A stretch of DNA of 64,000 nt from G958296245 sp963664035 (GTDB taxonomy: Bacteria; Chloroflexota; Dehalococcoidia; Lucifugimonadales; G958296245), in the NCBI GenBank assembly GCA_963664035.2, contig OY760867.2, positions 2,046,001 through 2,110,000 of the forward strand, in the 5' to 3' direction. The notes beneath the pieces are model-generated. The model was not told where the DNA came from. It searched no databases and saw only the letters and a list, made by a program, of their open reading frames with translations. Below, in pieces: positions 24,122 to 33,286 of this stretch. Both the position numbers and the translations under genes were made by a program. Each line of letters opens with the position of its first letter. Position 1 is the first letter of the stretch.

Positions 24122-25060
24122 TTAGCTGTAGCGTATGCGCGGGTCGATTACGGCGTATGCGAGGTCGGCCAGCAGGTTCGCGAGCACGAAGGCGCTGGCG
24201 CCGATAAGGGTGATGGCCATGATGATCGGGAAGTCCCTGGCGAATATCGCGTCGACGGCCAGCCTGCCCACACCGGGAATCCCCATCAGCGTCTCGGTGA
24301 TGAACGCCCCGCCTATGAGTCCCGCCAGCGAGAAGGCCAGGATGGTGATTATGGGGATGATCGCGTTCCTGAGCACGTGCCTGCTATCGACGGTAATGGG
24401 CCCCAGGCCCTTCGCCTGCGCGGTGCGTATGAAGTCCTGGCCCATCACGTCGAGGGTGCTGGCGCGCATCAGCCTCGTCAGGCCCGCGATGCCGGGCACT
24501 CCCATGGTGACGGCCGGCACTATGATGCGCAGATCGAAGAGGCCGCCCCAGCCCGCGCAGGAGACCAGGTCGAGCTTCAGGCACATGAGCCACGTCATGG
24601 CGGGTACGCTGACCATGACGGGGATGGACATGAGTATGAGGGTCATGGTGACGGCCGTGGGGTCGTGCCATCTGCCCTGCTTGTGGGCGATGTAGAAGCC
24701 CAGGGGCAGTCCGCCCGCGAGGCTGATGAGCATGGCGGCGAACGCAAGCTGGGCGGAGACCCACATCTTCTTGATGATCAGGTCCCGCACCGGCTGGCCC
24801 CTGTGCAGGCTGAGGCTCTGGCCGAAGTCGCCGCGCACGAAGTCGGCGACGTAGTCGACGTACTGGACGTGGAAGGGCTTATCCAGTCCCAGCTCGCGCC
24901 GTAGGTTCTTCGTGGCCGCGGACTCCGGGTCGTAGCGTGCGCCCAGGATGACCTTCACCGGGTCGCCCGGGCCGTAGTGCCCGAGGGCGAAGGTGACGAA
25001 GGAGACGGCCAGCAGCAGGACCGGGAGCCAGAGCACCCTACGGGCTACGTATTTCCACAT
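24122..25060 (-). CDS. Peptide/nickel-type ABC transporter permease, OppB/DppB family
   Basis: 312 residues starting MWKYVARRVLWLP, the standard OppB N-terminus, with the EAA-type loop RTAQAKGLG and the final LADLAYAVIDPRIRYS that ends most DppB proteins. Six predicted membrane helices. Second gene of the leftward transporter operon, 97 bp after the binding protein gene and separated from it by a strong hairpin. Confidence 0.95.
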   Translation of the reverse strand: MWKYVARRVLWLPVLLLAVSFVTFALGHYGPGDPVKVILGARYDPESAATKNLRRELGLDKPFHVQYVDYVADFVRGDFGQSLSLHRGQPVRDLIIKKMWVSAQLAFAAMLISLAGGLPLGFYIAHKQGRWHDPTAVTMTLILMSIPVMVSVPAMTWLMCLKLDLVSCAGWGGLFDLRIIVPAVTMGVPGIAGLTRLMRASTLDVMGQDFIRTAQAKGLGPITVDSRHVLRNAIIPIITILAFSLAGLIGGAFITETLMGIPGVGRLAVDAIFARDFPIIMAITLIGASAFVLANLLADLAYAVIDPRIRYS

Positions 25061-25079
25061 ATGGGAAGCTCCCGATACG

Positions 25080-25121
25080 GCCCTCGGCCGCCCCGCCCCG
25101 CTGGGCGCGGCAACCGAGGGC
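25080..25121 (-). promoter_or_regulatory. Intergenic hairpin between binding-protein and permease genes
   Basis: GCCCTCGG (25080-25087) pairs with CCGAGGGC (25114-25121), with further GC-rich pairing inside. No T-tract follows, so it is more likely an mRNA-stability element giving excess binding protein over permease than a full terminator. Confidence 0.55.
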
Positions 25122-25157
25122 TAGGTAATCGCGTCGCAGGCCGACTCGAAGGCCCGC

Positions 25158-26933
25158 TTACTCGATGACGACCTCGGACATCTTCGGGACTATCATCGGC
25201 GTCAGCTTGTAGTTCTTGACGTGCGGCTTGAGCAGTACGAACTGCTCCCCAGAGTACCACAGCGGCAGCCAGGCCGCGTCGTTGACCAGCTTGTTCTCGG
25301 CGTCCTGGTAGAGATCGACGCGCGTGAAGGCGTCGTGCTCCACCCTCGCCTCCTCGAGGATGCCGTCCACCTCGGGATTCGAGTAGGCCATGTGGTTCAA
25401 GCTGCTCTCGGTGTGGAACAGGATGTCCAGGAAGTCCTGGGGATCGGGGTAGTCGGCCTGCCAGCCGGCGTAGTACGCCTGGTACTTCTGCTCGTTCAGC
25501 TCATCGAGGTACGTTGCCGACTCTACCTGGACGATGTCGACCTCCACGCCGAGCACCCGCCGCCAGAACTCTATGACGACCTCGAGGTCGAGCCCTATGG
25601 TGCCGCCGGTGCCCGGGACGGTGATCTCGATTCGCGGGGTATCGCCGGAGCCGGCGTGGGGGGATCCGGCGAGGGCAGCCTGCGCCGATGCATAGTATGG
25701 GCTGTCCTCCCCGACGTTCGCCAGGAAGTCGGCGTAGGGGGTATCGGCGATGAGGCTCTGGGCCAGCACGGGGTCGAAGGTGAGTCCCACGAGGTTGGGG
25801 TTGAACCCGGGGTAGCCGGGCGGCAGGATGCCGTAGGCAGGGACGACGAGGTTGGAGAGCACCTCGGAGGCTATCAGCTCCTTGTCGACGGCGTGGTTGA
25901 GGGCCTGCCTGAACTTCGACTCGTCGAAGGGCGGGAAGTTGGGATTGAAGCCCACGTAGAAGACGCTGAAGTCCGGCGGCGCGACGATGAGCTCCGCGTT
26001 CAGCGGCTCGCTCGGGTCCTGGATCCTGTCCAGATCGAAGATACCGACGCCCGTTATGTCGATCTCGTCGTTCTCGTACATGGCCATCGACTGGCCGCCG
26101 GCCAGGTTCATGTGGACGAAGTCGACGTTCGCCTTATCGCCGTAGAACTCGTTGAAGCGCTCAAGCACGATGCGCTCCCCGATGCGGTACTCCTTGAGCT
26201 TGAACGGGCCGGTCCCCACGCCGTTCTCGATCCACCAGTTGTCCCCGCCTCGCTCCACCACCTCCCTGTCCAGCACGTAGGCGGTAGGGTAGGTCAGCTT
26301 GGCGAGGATGTACGCCTTGGGGGCGTCCACGGTGATCTGGAGCGTGTGGTCGTCCACGACCTTGACGCCCTCGATGAAGTCGGCCTTGCCCTCGATGTAG
26401 TCCATCGCGCCCACGATGTCGTTCAGGTACGTGTCGGCGACGGGCGACGCGGTGCTGGGGGCGGCTGCCCGCTCGATCGACCACTTGAAGTCGGAGGCGG
26501 TGACCGGATTGCCGTTATGGAACGTGGCGTCCTCCCTAAGCCGGAAGGTGTAAGTGGTGCCGCTGGCGTCGATCTCCCAGCTCTCGGCGACGTCGGGCAC
26601 GAGGTTGAGGTCGGTATCGAACTTCACGAGGCCGCTGAACACCTCCACGACTATGAAGGCCGAGGTCGTGTCCGTGACCAGGTGCGGGTCGAGCGTCGCC
26701 GGGTCGGACCAGAGGCGGCGGAAGACGCCCCCGGGCGGGGCCTCGGTGACGGCCCCGGCGGTCTCCTCCTCTTCCGCAATCATCTTCTCGGTGTCCTCGA
26801 CGGCCTTGTCCAGGGTCTCCGAGGTCGCTGGGGCCACTTCGGCAACCGCCTTTTCCTCAGTCTCGGGTTCGCTGCTGCACGCGAAGAGCGCCGCAGCCAG
26901 GAGCATTGCAAGTACGAACATCGCTTTTCTCAT
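25158..26933 (-). CDS. ABC transporter substrate-binding lipoprotein, SBP_bac_5 (peptide/oligopeptide) family
   Basis: 591 residues. Lipobox LFAC gives lipidation at Cys19. A 50-residue acidic Glu-rich linker (about 22-66) leads to RRLWSDPATLDPHLVTDT, the SBP_bac_5 opening, then TYTFRLREDATFHNG and a long two-lobe domain. It would capture peptides or similar solutes and hand them to the two permeases downstream. GGAGG 11 nt before the ATG. First gene of the operon. Confidence 0.93.
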   Translation of the reverse strand: MRKAMFVLAMLLAAALFACSSEPETEEKAVAEVAPATSETLDKAVEDTEKMIAEEEETAGAVTEAPPGGVFRRLWSDPATLDPHLVTDTTSAFIVVEVFSGLVKFDTDLNLVPDVAESWEIDASGTTYTFRLREDATFHNGNPVTASDFKWSIERAAAPSTASPVADTYLNDIVGAMDYIEGKADFIEGVKVVDDHTLQITVDAPKAYILAKLTYPTAYVLDREVVERGGDNWWIENGVGTGPFKLKEYRIGERIVLERFNEFYGDKANVDFVHMNLAGGQSMAMYENDEIDITGVGIFDLDRIQDPSEPLNAELIVAPPDFSVFYVGFNPNFPPFDESKFRQALNHAVDKELIASEVLSNLVVPAYGILPPGYPGFNPNLVGLTFDPVLAQSLIADTPYADFLANVGEDSPYYASAQAALAGSPHAGSGDTPRIEITVPGTGGTIGLDLEVVIEFWRRVLGVEVDIVQVESATYLDELNEQKYQAYYAGWQADYPDPQDFLDILFHTESSLNHMAYSNPEVDGILEEARVEHDAFTRVDLYQDAENKLVNDAAWLPLWYSGEQFVLLKPHVKNYKLTPMIVPKMSEVVIE

Positions 26934-27014
26934 TTACACACCGCCTCCACTCTCAATCTTCATGTTGTGTGCCGAATCCGGGTTGCAGGAGCTATCCGCC
27001 GGGCATGAGCCGCT

Positions 27015-28122
27015 TCAACCGGCCTTCCTGCCGACGGTGGACGCGAGGTACGAGCCGATCAGGTCGTCGATCCGCCCGTCGAGCACGGAGTCCGAGTCGG
27101 AGGTCTCGTGGCCGGTGCGGTGGTCCTTGACCATCTTGTATGGGTGCAGGACGTAGCTCCTTATCTGGTTGCCCCACTCGGGCGATACGTGCTCGCCGCG
27201 CAGCCTGTCCATCTCCTTGGACCGCTCCCTCATCTCGCGCTCCATCAGCCGGGCCGTCAGGACCCTCATGGCGATAGCCTTGTTCTGGTACTGGGAACGC
27301 TCGTTCTGGCAGCTTACCTTGATTCCGGTTGGGACGTGGGTAATGCGCACGGCTGTTGAGTTCTTCTGGACGCTCTGGCCTCCGGCGCCGCCCGCGCGGA
27401 ACACCTCTATCTTCAGGTCGTTCGGGTCGATGTTCACGTCCACGCCGTCCTCGGCCTCCGGGAGCACCTCCACCAGCGCGAAGGAGGTGTGCCTGGCGTG
27501 GTCCGCGTCGAAGGGTGACATCCGGACGAGCCTGTGGACGCCCCTCTCGCTCTTCAGGTAGCCGTATGCGTAGTCCCCGGTGTGCTGCACTATGGCGCTC
27601 TTGATGCCCGCCTCCTCGCCGATGGAGGTGTCGAGCACGGAGCTTTCGAATCCCCTTCTCTCCGCCCATCGCAGGTACATGCGCACCAGCATCTCCGCCC
27701 AGTCCTGCGACTCCACGCCTCCGGCGCCGGCGTGGACGGCGACTATGGCGTTCCGTCGGTCGTGCTCGCCGGATAGGGCCAGCCTCAGCTCCAGGCCGTC
27801 CAGCTCTTCGGTAAGCTCGGCGGTCTCCTGGGCCAGCGTCTCGCGCAGGGAGTCGTCCCCCTCTTCGAGCGCGAGCGCTATGAGCTCGTCGACCGACTCG
27901 GCCTGCGACTCGATGCCTCTCCAGAGTTGGACGTCTTCCTTGAGACGTGAGAGCGTCCTCATCTTGTCCTGGGCGTCGGTCCCGCCGCTCCAGAAAGCCG
28001 GCTCGCTGGCCGCCTTCTCAAGCTCCGCGATGCTCTTCTCCATTCCCGCAACGTCAAAGACGCACCATGATTCTCGATATTCTGTCCTTCAGCTCGCGGA
28101 CGGCGCTTGTTAGCTCCTGCAT
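27015..28122 (-). CDS. prfB: Peptide chain release factor 2, with programmed +1 frameshift
   Basis: The 22-codon first frame (from 28122) ends in CTT TGA C, the prfB frameshift site; slippage at CTT (28059-28057) into +1 continues as D-V-A-G-M-E-K, giving about 368 residues, the normal RF2 length. RF2 identity comes from the SPF tripeptide in RMSPFDADHARHT and the catalytic GGQ in GAGGQSVQKNSTAVRITH. RF2 ends translation at UGA and UAA. Low RF2 leads to more frameshifting at the UGA, so the gene self-regulates. A strong Shine-Dalgarno-like stimulator before CTT is not obvious (GGTG only). Divergent from the phosphohexomutase gene. Confidence 0.95.
28053..28059 (-). promoter_or_regulatory. prfB frameshift site CTTTGAC
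   Basis: Minus-strand CTT-TGA-C; UGA at 28056-28054 is read past in the +1 frame starting with GAC at 28055. Same core heptamer as in Escherichia coli prfB. Confidence 0.9.
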
Positions 28123-28215
28123 AGTGATTACGGCCTCGCCCTTTTCAGCGGTTTCAATTCCTATAACGCTCGCCGGGGCGATTAGGATACCCCGGCGCCC
28201 GCGTCGGATGTCTTG

Positions 28216-28224
28216 ATTATAGCA
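28216..28224 (-). promoter_or_regulatory. Extended -10 promoter of prfB
   Basis: Minus-strand TGCTATAAT, a perfect TGN-TATAAT; predicted +1 near 28209, leader about 87 nt. Confidence 0.7.
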
Positions 28225-28241
28225 GCAGCAGACCCAATCGC

Positions 28242-28250
28242 TGCTATACT
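28242..28250 (+). promoter_or_regulatory. Extended -10 promoter of the phosphohexomutase gene
   Basis: TGCTATACT-type box (TATACT at 28245-28250 with TG at 28242-28243); predicted +1 near 28257. It faces the prfB promoter, and the two share the inverted sequence TAGCAGC/GCTGCTA. Confidence 0.65.
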
Positions 28251-28269
28251 CCGTACCGGAGCATGACGG

Positions 28270-29691
28270 ATGGCGATAAGGTTCGGGACCGACGGCTGGC
28301 GCGCGATCATCGCGGAGGAGTACACCTTTCGCAACGTGAGGCTGTGCGCGCAGGGCGCGTCCGCGATGCTCAAGCGCCAGGGGCTGGACGGGCGCGGAGT
28401 CGTCGTGGGCTACGATACGCGGTTCGGCTCCGAGGAGTTCGCGGCGGCCGTGGCGGAGGTGACGGCTGCCAACGGCATAGGGACGCTGCTGGCGGACAGG
28501 GCGGCGCCCACTCCCGTCGTGAGTCACAACCTCGTGGCCAGGGGGGCCGGCGGCGGGCTTGTAGTCACGGCCAGCCACAACCCGCCGCAGTGGAACGGCC
28601 TGAAGTTCAAGCCCGACTACGGCGGGAGCGCATCGCCCGAGATCGTGGCTGAGTTGGAGCGGGAGGTAGCCGCGGCCGAGGCGTCGGGGACGGCCAGGCG
28701 CATGCCGCTGTCAGAGGCCGAGAGCTCGGGGATGGTCCGCCGATTCGATCCCCGGCCGTCATACCTCGGCCACGTGGGCACACTGGTCGACCTGGACGCC
28801 ATCCGAGAGTCCGGGATGACGGTGATGGTCGACTCGATGTTCGGCGCGGGGGCGGGCTACGTCGCCGAGCTTCTCGAAGGCGGGCCGACGCGCGTCGTCG
28901 AGATGCACGGCGAGCGGAACCCAGCCTTTCCCGGCATGGCTCAGCCGGAGCCGCTGGCTCACAACCTCTCGGAGATGATGTCCGCAGTCGCCAACGGGCC
29001 GGCGGAGGTGGGGCTGGCGACCGACGGCGACGCGGACCGGCTCGGAATCGTCGACGAGCGGGGTCGGTTCGTCACGACGCTACAGGCGTTCGCGCTGCTG
29101 TGCTACCACCAGCTCGAAGTGCTGGGCAGGCGCGGCCCCCTGGTGCGCTCGATCACTATGACGAGCATGATCGACCGCTTGGGGGAGATTTACGGCGTGC
29201 CGGTTTTCGATACCCCCGTGGGGTTCAAGTACCTGGGGCCGGTGATGATGCGTGAGGGCGCGCTGGCCGCCGGCGAGGAGAGCGGCGGATACGCCTTCGC
29301 GGGCAACATCCCGGAGCGCGACGGGATACTGAGCGGCCTGATGGCGCTGGAGATGATGGTGAAGACGGGGAAGTCCGTGTCCGAGCTGCTGGCGATGCTG
29401 GAGGCTAAGGTCGGGCCCCACCACTACGACCGGTGGGACCTGCGCTTCGACGCGGCGCGGCGCCCGGAGATCGAGCGCAACGTCAGGGAGCATGCGCCCT
29501 CGGCGCTCGGCGGCAGGACGGTCATGGAGGTGGACGACAGGGACGGCTACCGGTTCGTGCTGGAGGGCGGTTACTGGGCGCTGGTGCGCTTCTCCGGCAC
29601 GGAGCCGCTGCTGCGCATCTACGCCGAGGCGGAGTCGCCGGAGGGGGTGCGGACGCTGCTGGCCGAGGCCCGCGCGCTTGCAGGCGTGTAG
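28270..29691 (+). CDS. Phosphoglucomutase/phosphomannomutase (alpha-D-phosphohexomutase family)
   Basis: 473 residues, four-domain phosphohexomutase. Phosphoserine motif TASHNPP with Ser102, metal-binding ATDGDADRLG in domain 2, sugar-specifying GEESGGYAF in domain 3 and the phosphate-binding RFSGTEPLLRIY in domain 4. It interconverts hexose 1- and 6-phosphates for glycogen, envelope or nucleotide-sugar synthesis. Glucose versus mannose versus glucosamine specificity cannot be set with certainty; GEESGG fits PGM/PMM better than GlmM. Convergent with hicB, 7 bp apart. Confidence 0.92.
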   Translation: MAIRFGTDGWRAIIAEEYTFRNVRLCAQGASAMLKRQGLDGRGVVVGYDTRFGSEEFAAAVAEVTAANGIGTLLADRAAPTPVVSHNLVARGAGGGLVVTASHNPPQWNGLKFKPDYGGSASPEIVAELEREVAAAEASGTARRMPLSEAESSGMVRRFDPRPSYLGHVGTLVDLDAIRESGMTVMVDSMFGAGAGYVAELLEGGPTRVVEMHGERNPAFPGMAQPEPLAHNLSEMMSAVANGPAEVGLATDGDADRLGIVDERGRFVTTLQAFALLCYHQLEVLGRRGPLVRSITMTSMIDRLGEIYGVPVFDTPVGFKYLGPVMMREGALAAGEESGGYAFAGNIPERDGILSGLMALEMMVKTGKSVSELLAMLEAKVGPHHYDRWDLRFDAARRPEIERNVREHAPSALGGRTVMEVDDRDGYRFVLEGGYWALVRFSGTEPLLRIYAEAESPEGVRTLLAEARALAGV

Positions 29692-29698
29692 CCCGCGC

Positions 29699-30136
29699 TC
29701 AGGCGGGTGTGAGCTCGCGCACCTCGACGACGAGCTCGCTGCCGAGGACGCGCAGCGCCTCGTTGAGCCGGCTGGCGGGGGTGTCGTGGCGCGGGTCGAG
29801 CATACGGCTGATCGTCTCCTCGTCCGTGCCCAGGCGTTGGGCCAGGGCGGGACGAGATAGGCCGCTCCGCCGCACCGCAATCGCGAAAGCCGCCTTGGCC
29901 GCCATGTTCGTGGGCACGGCCACGGGATACTCGCCGGGAAGGACTGCGCTGGAAACGGGAAACGGCTCCTCGTCGTCTATGCGCCCGGCGATGGCTTCCT
30001 CAAGCGCGTCTTGCGCCTCTACCAAGGCTTCTGCTTCGTCCTCGCCGGCAGTGAGACACTCCGGTAGGTCACGAAATGAGACTACAACCTCATTAGGGCC
30101 GCCGCGGGTAAGCTGTGCTGGATAGACGAATCGCAT
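29699..30136 (-). CDS. hicB: HicB-type antitoxin with helix-turn-helix domain
   Basis: 145 residues. N-terminal degenerate RNase-H-like HicB domain (residues ~1-60: VVVSFRDLPECLTAGEDEAEALVEAQDALEEAI), and a C-terminal Xre-like helix-turn-helix (~85-135: LSRPALAQRLGTDEETISRML). The HTH would allow autorepression. The ATG at 30136 was chosen because GGGAGGAA sits about 9 nt upstream. It follows the toxin gene by 20 bp. Confidence 0.88.
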   Translation of the reverse strand: MRFVYPAQLTRGGPNEVVVSFRDLPECLTAGEDEAEALVEAQDALEEAIAGRIDDEEPFPVSSAVLPGEYPVAVPTNMAAKAAFAIAVRRSGLSRPALAQRLGTDEETISRMLDPRHDTPASRLNEALRVLGSELVVEVRELTPA

Positions 30137-30156
30137 TGAGATGTTCCTCCCAGCCG

Positions 30157-30372
30157 TCACCGGAAGTCGGCACGGCTCAGACCGAGTTGACGAATCATAG
30201 TAGACAGTAGAGTAGGTCCGATTTCCCTCCGACGGTCCACCACTACGGTCTTGCGTGTCCCGTAGTAGAAAGTTATGTGACTCCCTTTCCCACGCTTCGT
30301 ATCGAGGCGAACAGGAACACCTCGTGCACGTCCTATCTCGGATACCCGCTGGATGAACTCTCTACCGGTCAC
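30157..30372 (-). CDS. hicA: HicA-type mRNA-interferase toxin
   Basis: 71 residues from the GTG at 30372. A double-stranded-RNA-binding-like fold with the HicA pattern TGREFIQRV, then KRGKGSHITFYYG carrying the catalytic His, and TLLSTMIRQLGLSRADF at the end. HicA cleaves mRNA when not bound by HicB. A TATACT box lies exactly 6 nt before the GTG, so the toxin mRNA should be leaderless while hicB downstream has a good ribosome site; this could favour antitoxin synthesis. Confidence 0.88.
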   Translation of the reverse strand: MTGREFIQRVSEIGRARGVPVRLDTKRGKGSHITFYYGTRKTVVVDRRREIGPTLLSTMIRQLGLSRADFR

Positions 30373-30378
30373 GCTTAT

Positions 30379-30384
30379 AGTATA
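30379..30384 (-). promoter_or_regulatory. -10 box of hicAB (leaderless geometry)
   Basis: Minus-strand TATACT with 6 nt to the GTG of hicA, placing +1 on the start codon. Confidence 0.6.
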
Positions 30385-30455
30385 GGCCAGAAGCACCCTG
30401 AGGCAAAGTGTTGCCCGCGCCCGTCTCAGACTCGCCCAGCGGAAGGCCGCGGCGG

Positions 30456-30461
30456 GTATAA
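30456..30461 (+). promoter_or_regulatory. -10 box of polA
   Basis: Perfect TATAAT; predicted +1 near 30468, leader about 29 nt containing GGAGG before the polA ATG. An ATG TAA minimal frame at 30473 falls in this leader, probably by chance. Confidence 0.55.
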
Positions 30462-30496
30462 TCGGGGCGCCCATGTAAAACTGGAGGCCCGAGGCC

Positions 30497-33286
30497 ATGC
30501 CCGACCGGGGCGCGAAGTCCATGCTCGAAGAGAAGCCGCTGCTCCTGCTCATCGACGGGCCGGCGCTGGTGTATCGGGCATGGCACGCGATACGGGAGCC
30601 GCTGAACGTCAGCCGCACCGGCGAGGAGGTGCGCGCCGTCTACGGCTTCATGAACACCTTCCTGCGGTACCTGGACGACTGGAACCCCACCCACTGCGCC
30701 ATCGCCTTCGACCCTAAGGGGCCGACGTTCAGGCACGAGCAGTACACCGAGTACAAGGCGCACAGGCCGTCGATGCCGCCCGAGCTGCGCCCGCAGTTCG
30801 ACCACGTGCGGCGCATGATGGAGTTGTTCAACGTCCCCATCTTCGAGGCGCCCCACTACGAGGCGGACGACGTGCTGGGGACGCTGTGCCGGATGGCGGA
30901 GGAGCGCCGGATAGAGGTCCTCGTGCTGTCGGGCGACACGGACACGCTGCAACTCGTCTCGCCGTGGGTTCGGGTGCTGCTGGCCTACAGCGTGCAGAGG
31001 CAGAAGACGTACGACGAGGCGGCGGTGCGGGAGAGGTACGGCGGCCTGGGGCCGGAGGCGGTGCCGGACGTAAAGGCGCTGGAGGGGGACACCTCCGACA
31101 ACATCCCCGGCGTGCCGGGGGTCGGGGCCAAGACCGCCGCGAAGCTGCTGCTCGACCACGGCTCGGTAGAGGGCATCATGAGCAGCCTCGACGAGGTGAA
31201 GCCGCCGAGGATACGGGAGAGCCTGAGGCAGAACGAGCAGGTGGCGCTGCGGTCTAAGATACTCGCCACCATCGTGCGGGACGTGCCCCTGGAGTTCGAC
31301 CTGGAGGCGTCGCGCTTCTGGCGTTACGACCGCTCCGGCATAGTCGAGGCGCTGCGCGACCTGGAGTTCTTCAGCATGGTGCCCCGCATACCGGAGCCGC
31401 GCGACGGCGCGGGCGCGGCGGTGCAGGAGGACCTGTTCTCGCAGGCGGCCGAGGAGGCGGAGTATCGCGTCGTGGACACGATGGGGGCGCTGGATGCGAT
31501 GGTCGAGGCGCTGGACACGCCGGAGGGCTTCGCGTTCGAGGTGGAGACGTCGTCGCCGGACCCGATGGCGGCGGAGCTTGTGGGGCTGGCGTTCGCCAAC
31601 GCGCGGGGCGAGGGGTGGTACGCGCCCGTCGGCCACGCCGAGGGCGGGCAGCTTGGGCTCGGGGAGGTGCTGGAGGCGGTCAAGCCGCTGCTGGAAGACG
31701 CCGCCGTTCCGAAGGCGGCGCACAACGCCAACACGGGTATGACGGCGCTGTCGCGCCACGGCGTGGAGGTTGCGGGGCTGGCGTTCGACACGATGCTGGC
31801 GGCGCACTTGGGCGGGCGCAAGGCGCTCGACCTCAAGGCGCTGGCCATCGAGCAGCTTGGGGTGGAGCTGACGCCGGCCTCGGACCTGCTGGGGACGGGG
31901 CGCAAGCAGATCACGATGGCGCAGGCGCCGATCGAAGAAGCGGCGAAGTTCGCGGCGGCGAACGCGGAGGCGGCGTTCCGGCTCCACGCCATCCTGGGCG
32001 AGGAGAGCGAGCGCAAGGGCGTAAGGTCGGCGCTGGACGAGGTGGAGCTTCCGCTGGTGCCGGTGCTGGTGCGGATGCAGACGAACGGCGCCGCGCTGGA
32101 CGTGGGGCTGCTGGAGCGGATGTCGGGCGAGCTGAGCGAGCGGATAGCGGGCGTCACCGGCGAGATGTTCGCGACGGTGGGGCACGAGTTCAACCCAGGC
32201 TCCTCGCAGCAGCTTGGGGACGTGCTCTTCAAGGAGCTGCGCCTGCCGACCACCAAACGCACCAAGACCGGGTTCTCGACCGACGCGTCGTCGCTGGAGG
32301 CGCTCAAGGAGCTTCTCGACCGCGGGGAGGCGGACGCGGTGGACCCTAAGGCGCGTCAGGTGCTGGACGGCGTGCTGGAGTACCGACAGCTTACGAAGAT
32401 CAAGTCGACCTACGTTGACGCGCTGCCTGCGCTGGTGAACCCGGCCACGGAGCGGCTGCACACCCGTTACAACCAGACCGGCTCGGCGACGGGGCGGGTT
32501 TCCAGCAACGACCCGAACGTGCAGAACATCCCCGTGCGAACCGAGCTCGGCAGGCAGGTGCGCAAGGCGTTCGTGGCGCAGCATGCGCCGGACTGGGAGC
32601 TGTTCGCGGCGGACTACTCGCAGATCGAGCTCCGGGTGCTGGCGCACGTGTCTCAGGACCCGGGGCTGCTGGAGGCGTTCCGCGGCGGGCAGGACATCCA
32701 CGACGCCACCGCGTCGTCGGCGTTCGGCGTGCCGCTGGAGCGGGTGGACGCCGACATGAGGCGGATCGCGAAGATCATGAACTTCGGCGTGATCTACGGG
32801 CTGAGCCCGTTCGGCATCAGCCAGCAGACGGGGCTGAGCGCCGAGCAGGGGCGGGAGTTCATCGACTCCTACTTCGGGAGCTACCCCGGCATCAAGAGCT
32901 ACATCGACGGGACGAAGGCCAGCGTCAAGAAGACCGGCTACGTCGAGACGCTGCTGGGGCGTCGACGGTACATTCCGGAGATACAGTCGCGGAGCTTCCA
33001 CGTGCGCGCGGCGGGGGAGCGGATGGCGATCAACATGCCGATCCAGGGCACGGCGGCGGACATCATCAAGATCGCGATGGTGCGGCTCCAGGCGAAGCTG
33101 GACGAGCTGAAGATGCGCACGATGATGATCATCCAGGTACACGACGAACTGATATTCGAGGCGCCGCGGGACGAGATGGAACAGCTCGAAGCGGTCGTGC
33201 TGGACACCATGCCGTCGGCGATGGAGCTCGCGGTCCCGCTGGACGTGGAGACGAAGCGTGGCCGCACCTGGGGGGACATGGAGTAG
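30497..33286 (+). CDS. polA: DNA polymerase I
   Basis: 929 residues. N-terminal 5'-3' exonuclease (about 1-300: LLIDGPALVYRAWHA, YEADDVLG, GDTDTLQL, GDTSDNIPGVPGVG). The middle proofreading-like domain (about 310-500) is degenerate: the DxE motif reads FEVET and the HNxxxD motif has become HNANTGM. The polymerase domain is intact with DYSQIELRVLAH (motif A), RRIAKIMNFGVIYG (motif B) and IQVHDEL (motif C). It removes primers and fills gaps, probably without proofreading. GGAGG precedes the ATG. Confidence 0.97.
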   Translation: MPDRGAKSMLEEKPLLLLIDGPALVYRAWHAIREPLNVSRTGEEVRAVYGFMNTFLRYLDDWNPTHCAIAFDPKGPTFRHEQYTEYKAHRPSMPPELRPQFDHVRRMMELFNVPIFEAPHYEADDVLGTLCRMAEERRIEVLVLSGDTDTLQLVSPWVRVLLAYSVQRQKTYDEAAVRERYGGLGPEAVPDVKALEGDTSDNIPGVPGVGAKTAAKLLLDHGSVEGIMSSLDEVKPPRIRESLRQNEQVALRSKILATIVRDVPLEFDLEASRFWRYDRSGIVEALRDLEFFSMVPRIPEPRDGAGAAVQEDLFSQAAEEAEYRVVDTMGALDAMVEALDTPEGFAFEVETSSPDPMAAELVGLAFANARGEGWYAPVGHAEGGQLGLGEVLEAVKPLLEDAAVPKAAHNANTGMTALSRHGVEVAGLAFDTMLAAHLGGRKALDLKALAIEQLGVELTPASDLLGTGRKQITMAQAPIEEAAKFAAANAEAAFRLHAILGEESERKGVRSALDEVELPLVPVLVRMQTNGAALDVGLLERMSGELSERIAGVTGEMFATVGHEFNPGSSQQLGDVLFKELRLPTTKRTKTGFSTDASSLEALKELLDRGEADAVDPKARQVLDGVLEYRQLTKIKSTYVDALPALVNPATERLHTRYNQTGSATGRVSSNDPNVQNIPVRTELGRQVRKAFVAQHAPDWELFAADYSQIELRVLAHVSQDPGLLEAFRGGQDIHDATASSAFGVPLERVDADMRRIAKIMNFGVIYGLSPFGISQQTGLSAEQGREFIDSYFGSYPGIKSYIDGTKASVKKTGYVETLLGRRRYIPEIQSRSFHVRAAGERMAINMPIQGTAADIIKIAMVRLQAKLDELKMRTMMIIQVHDELIFEAPRDEMEQLEAVVLDTMPSAMELAVPLDVETKRGRTWGDME

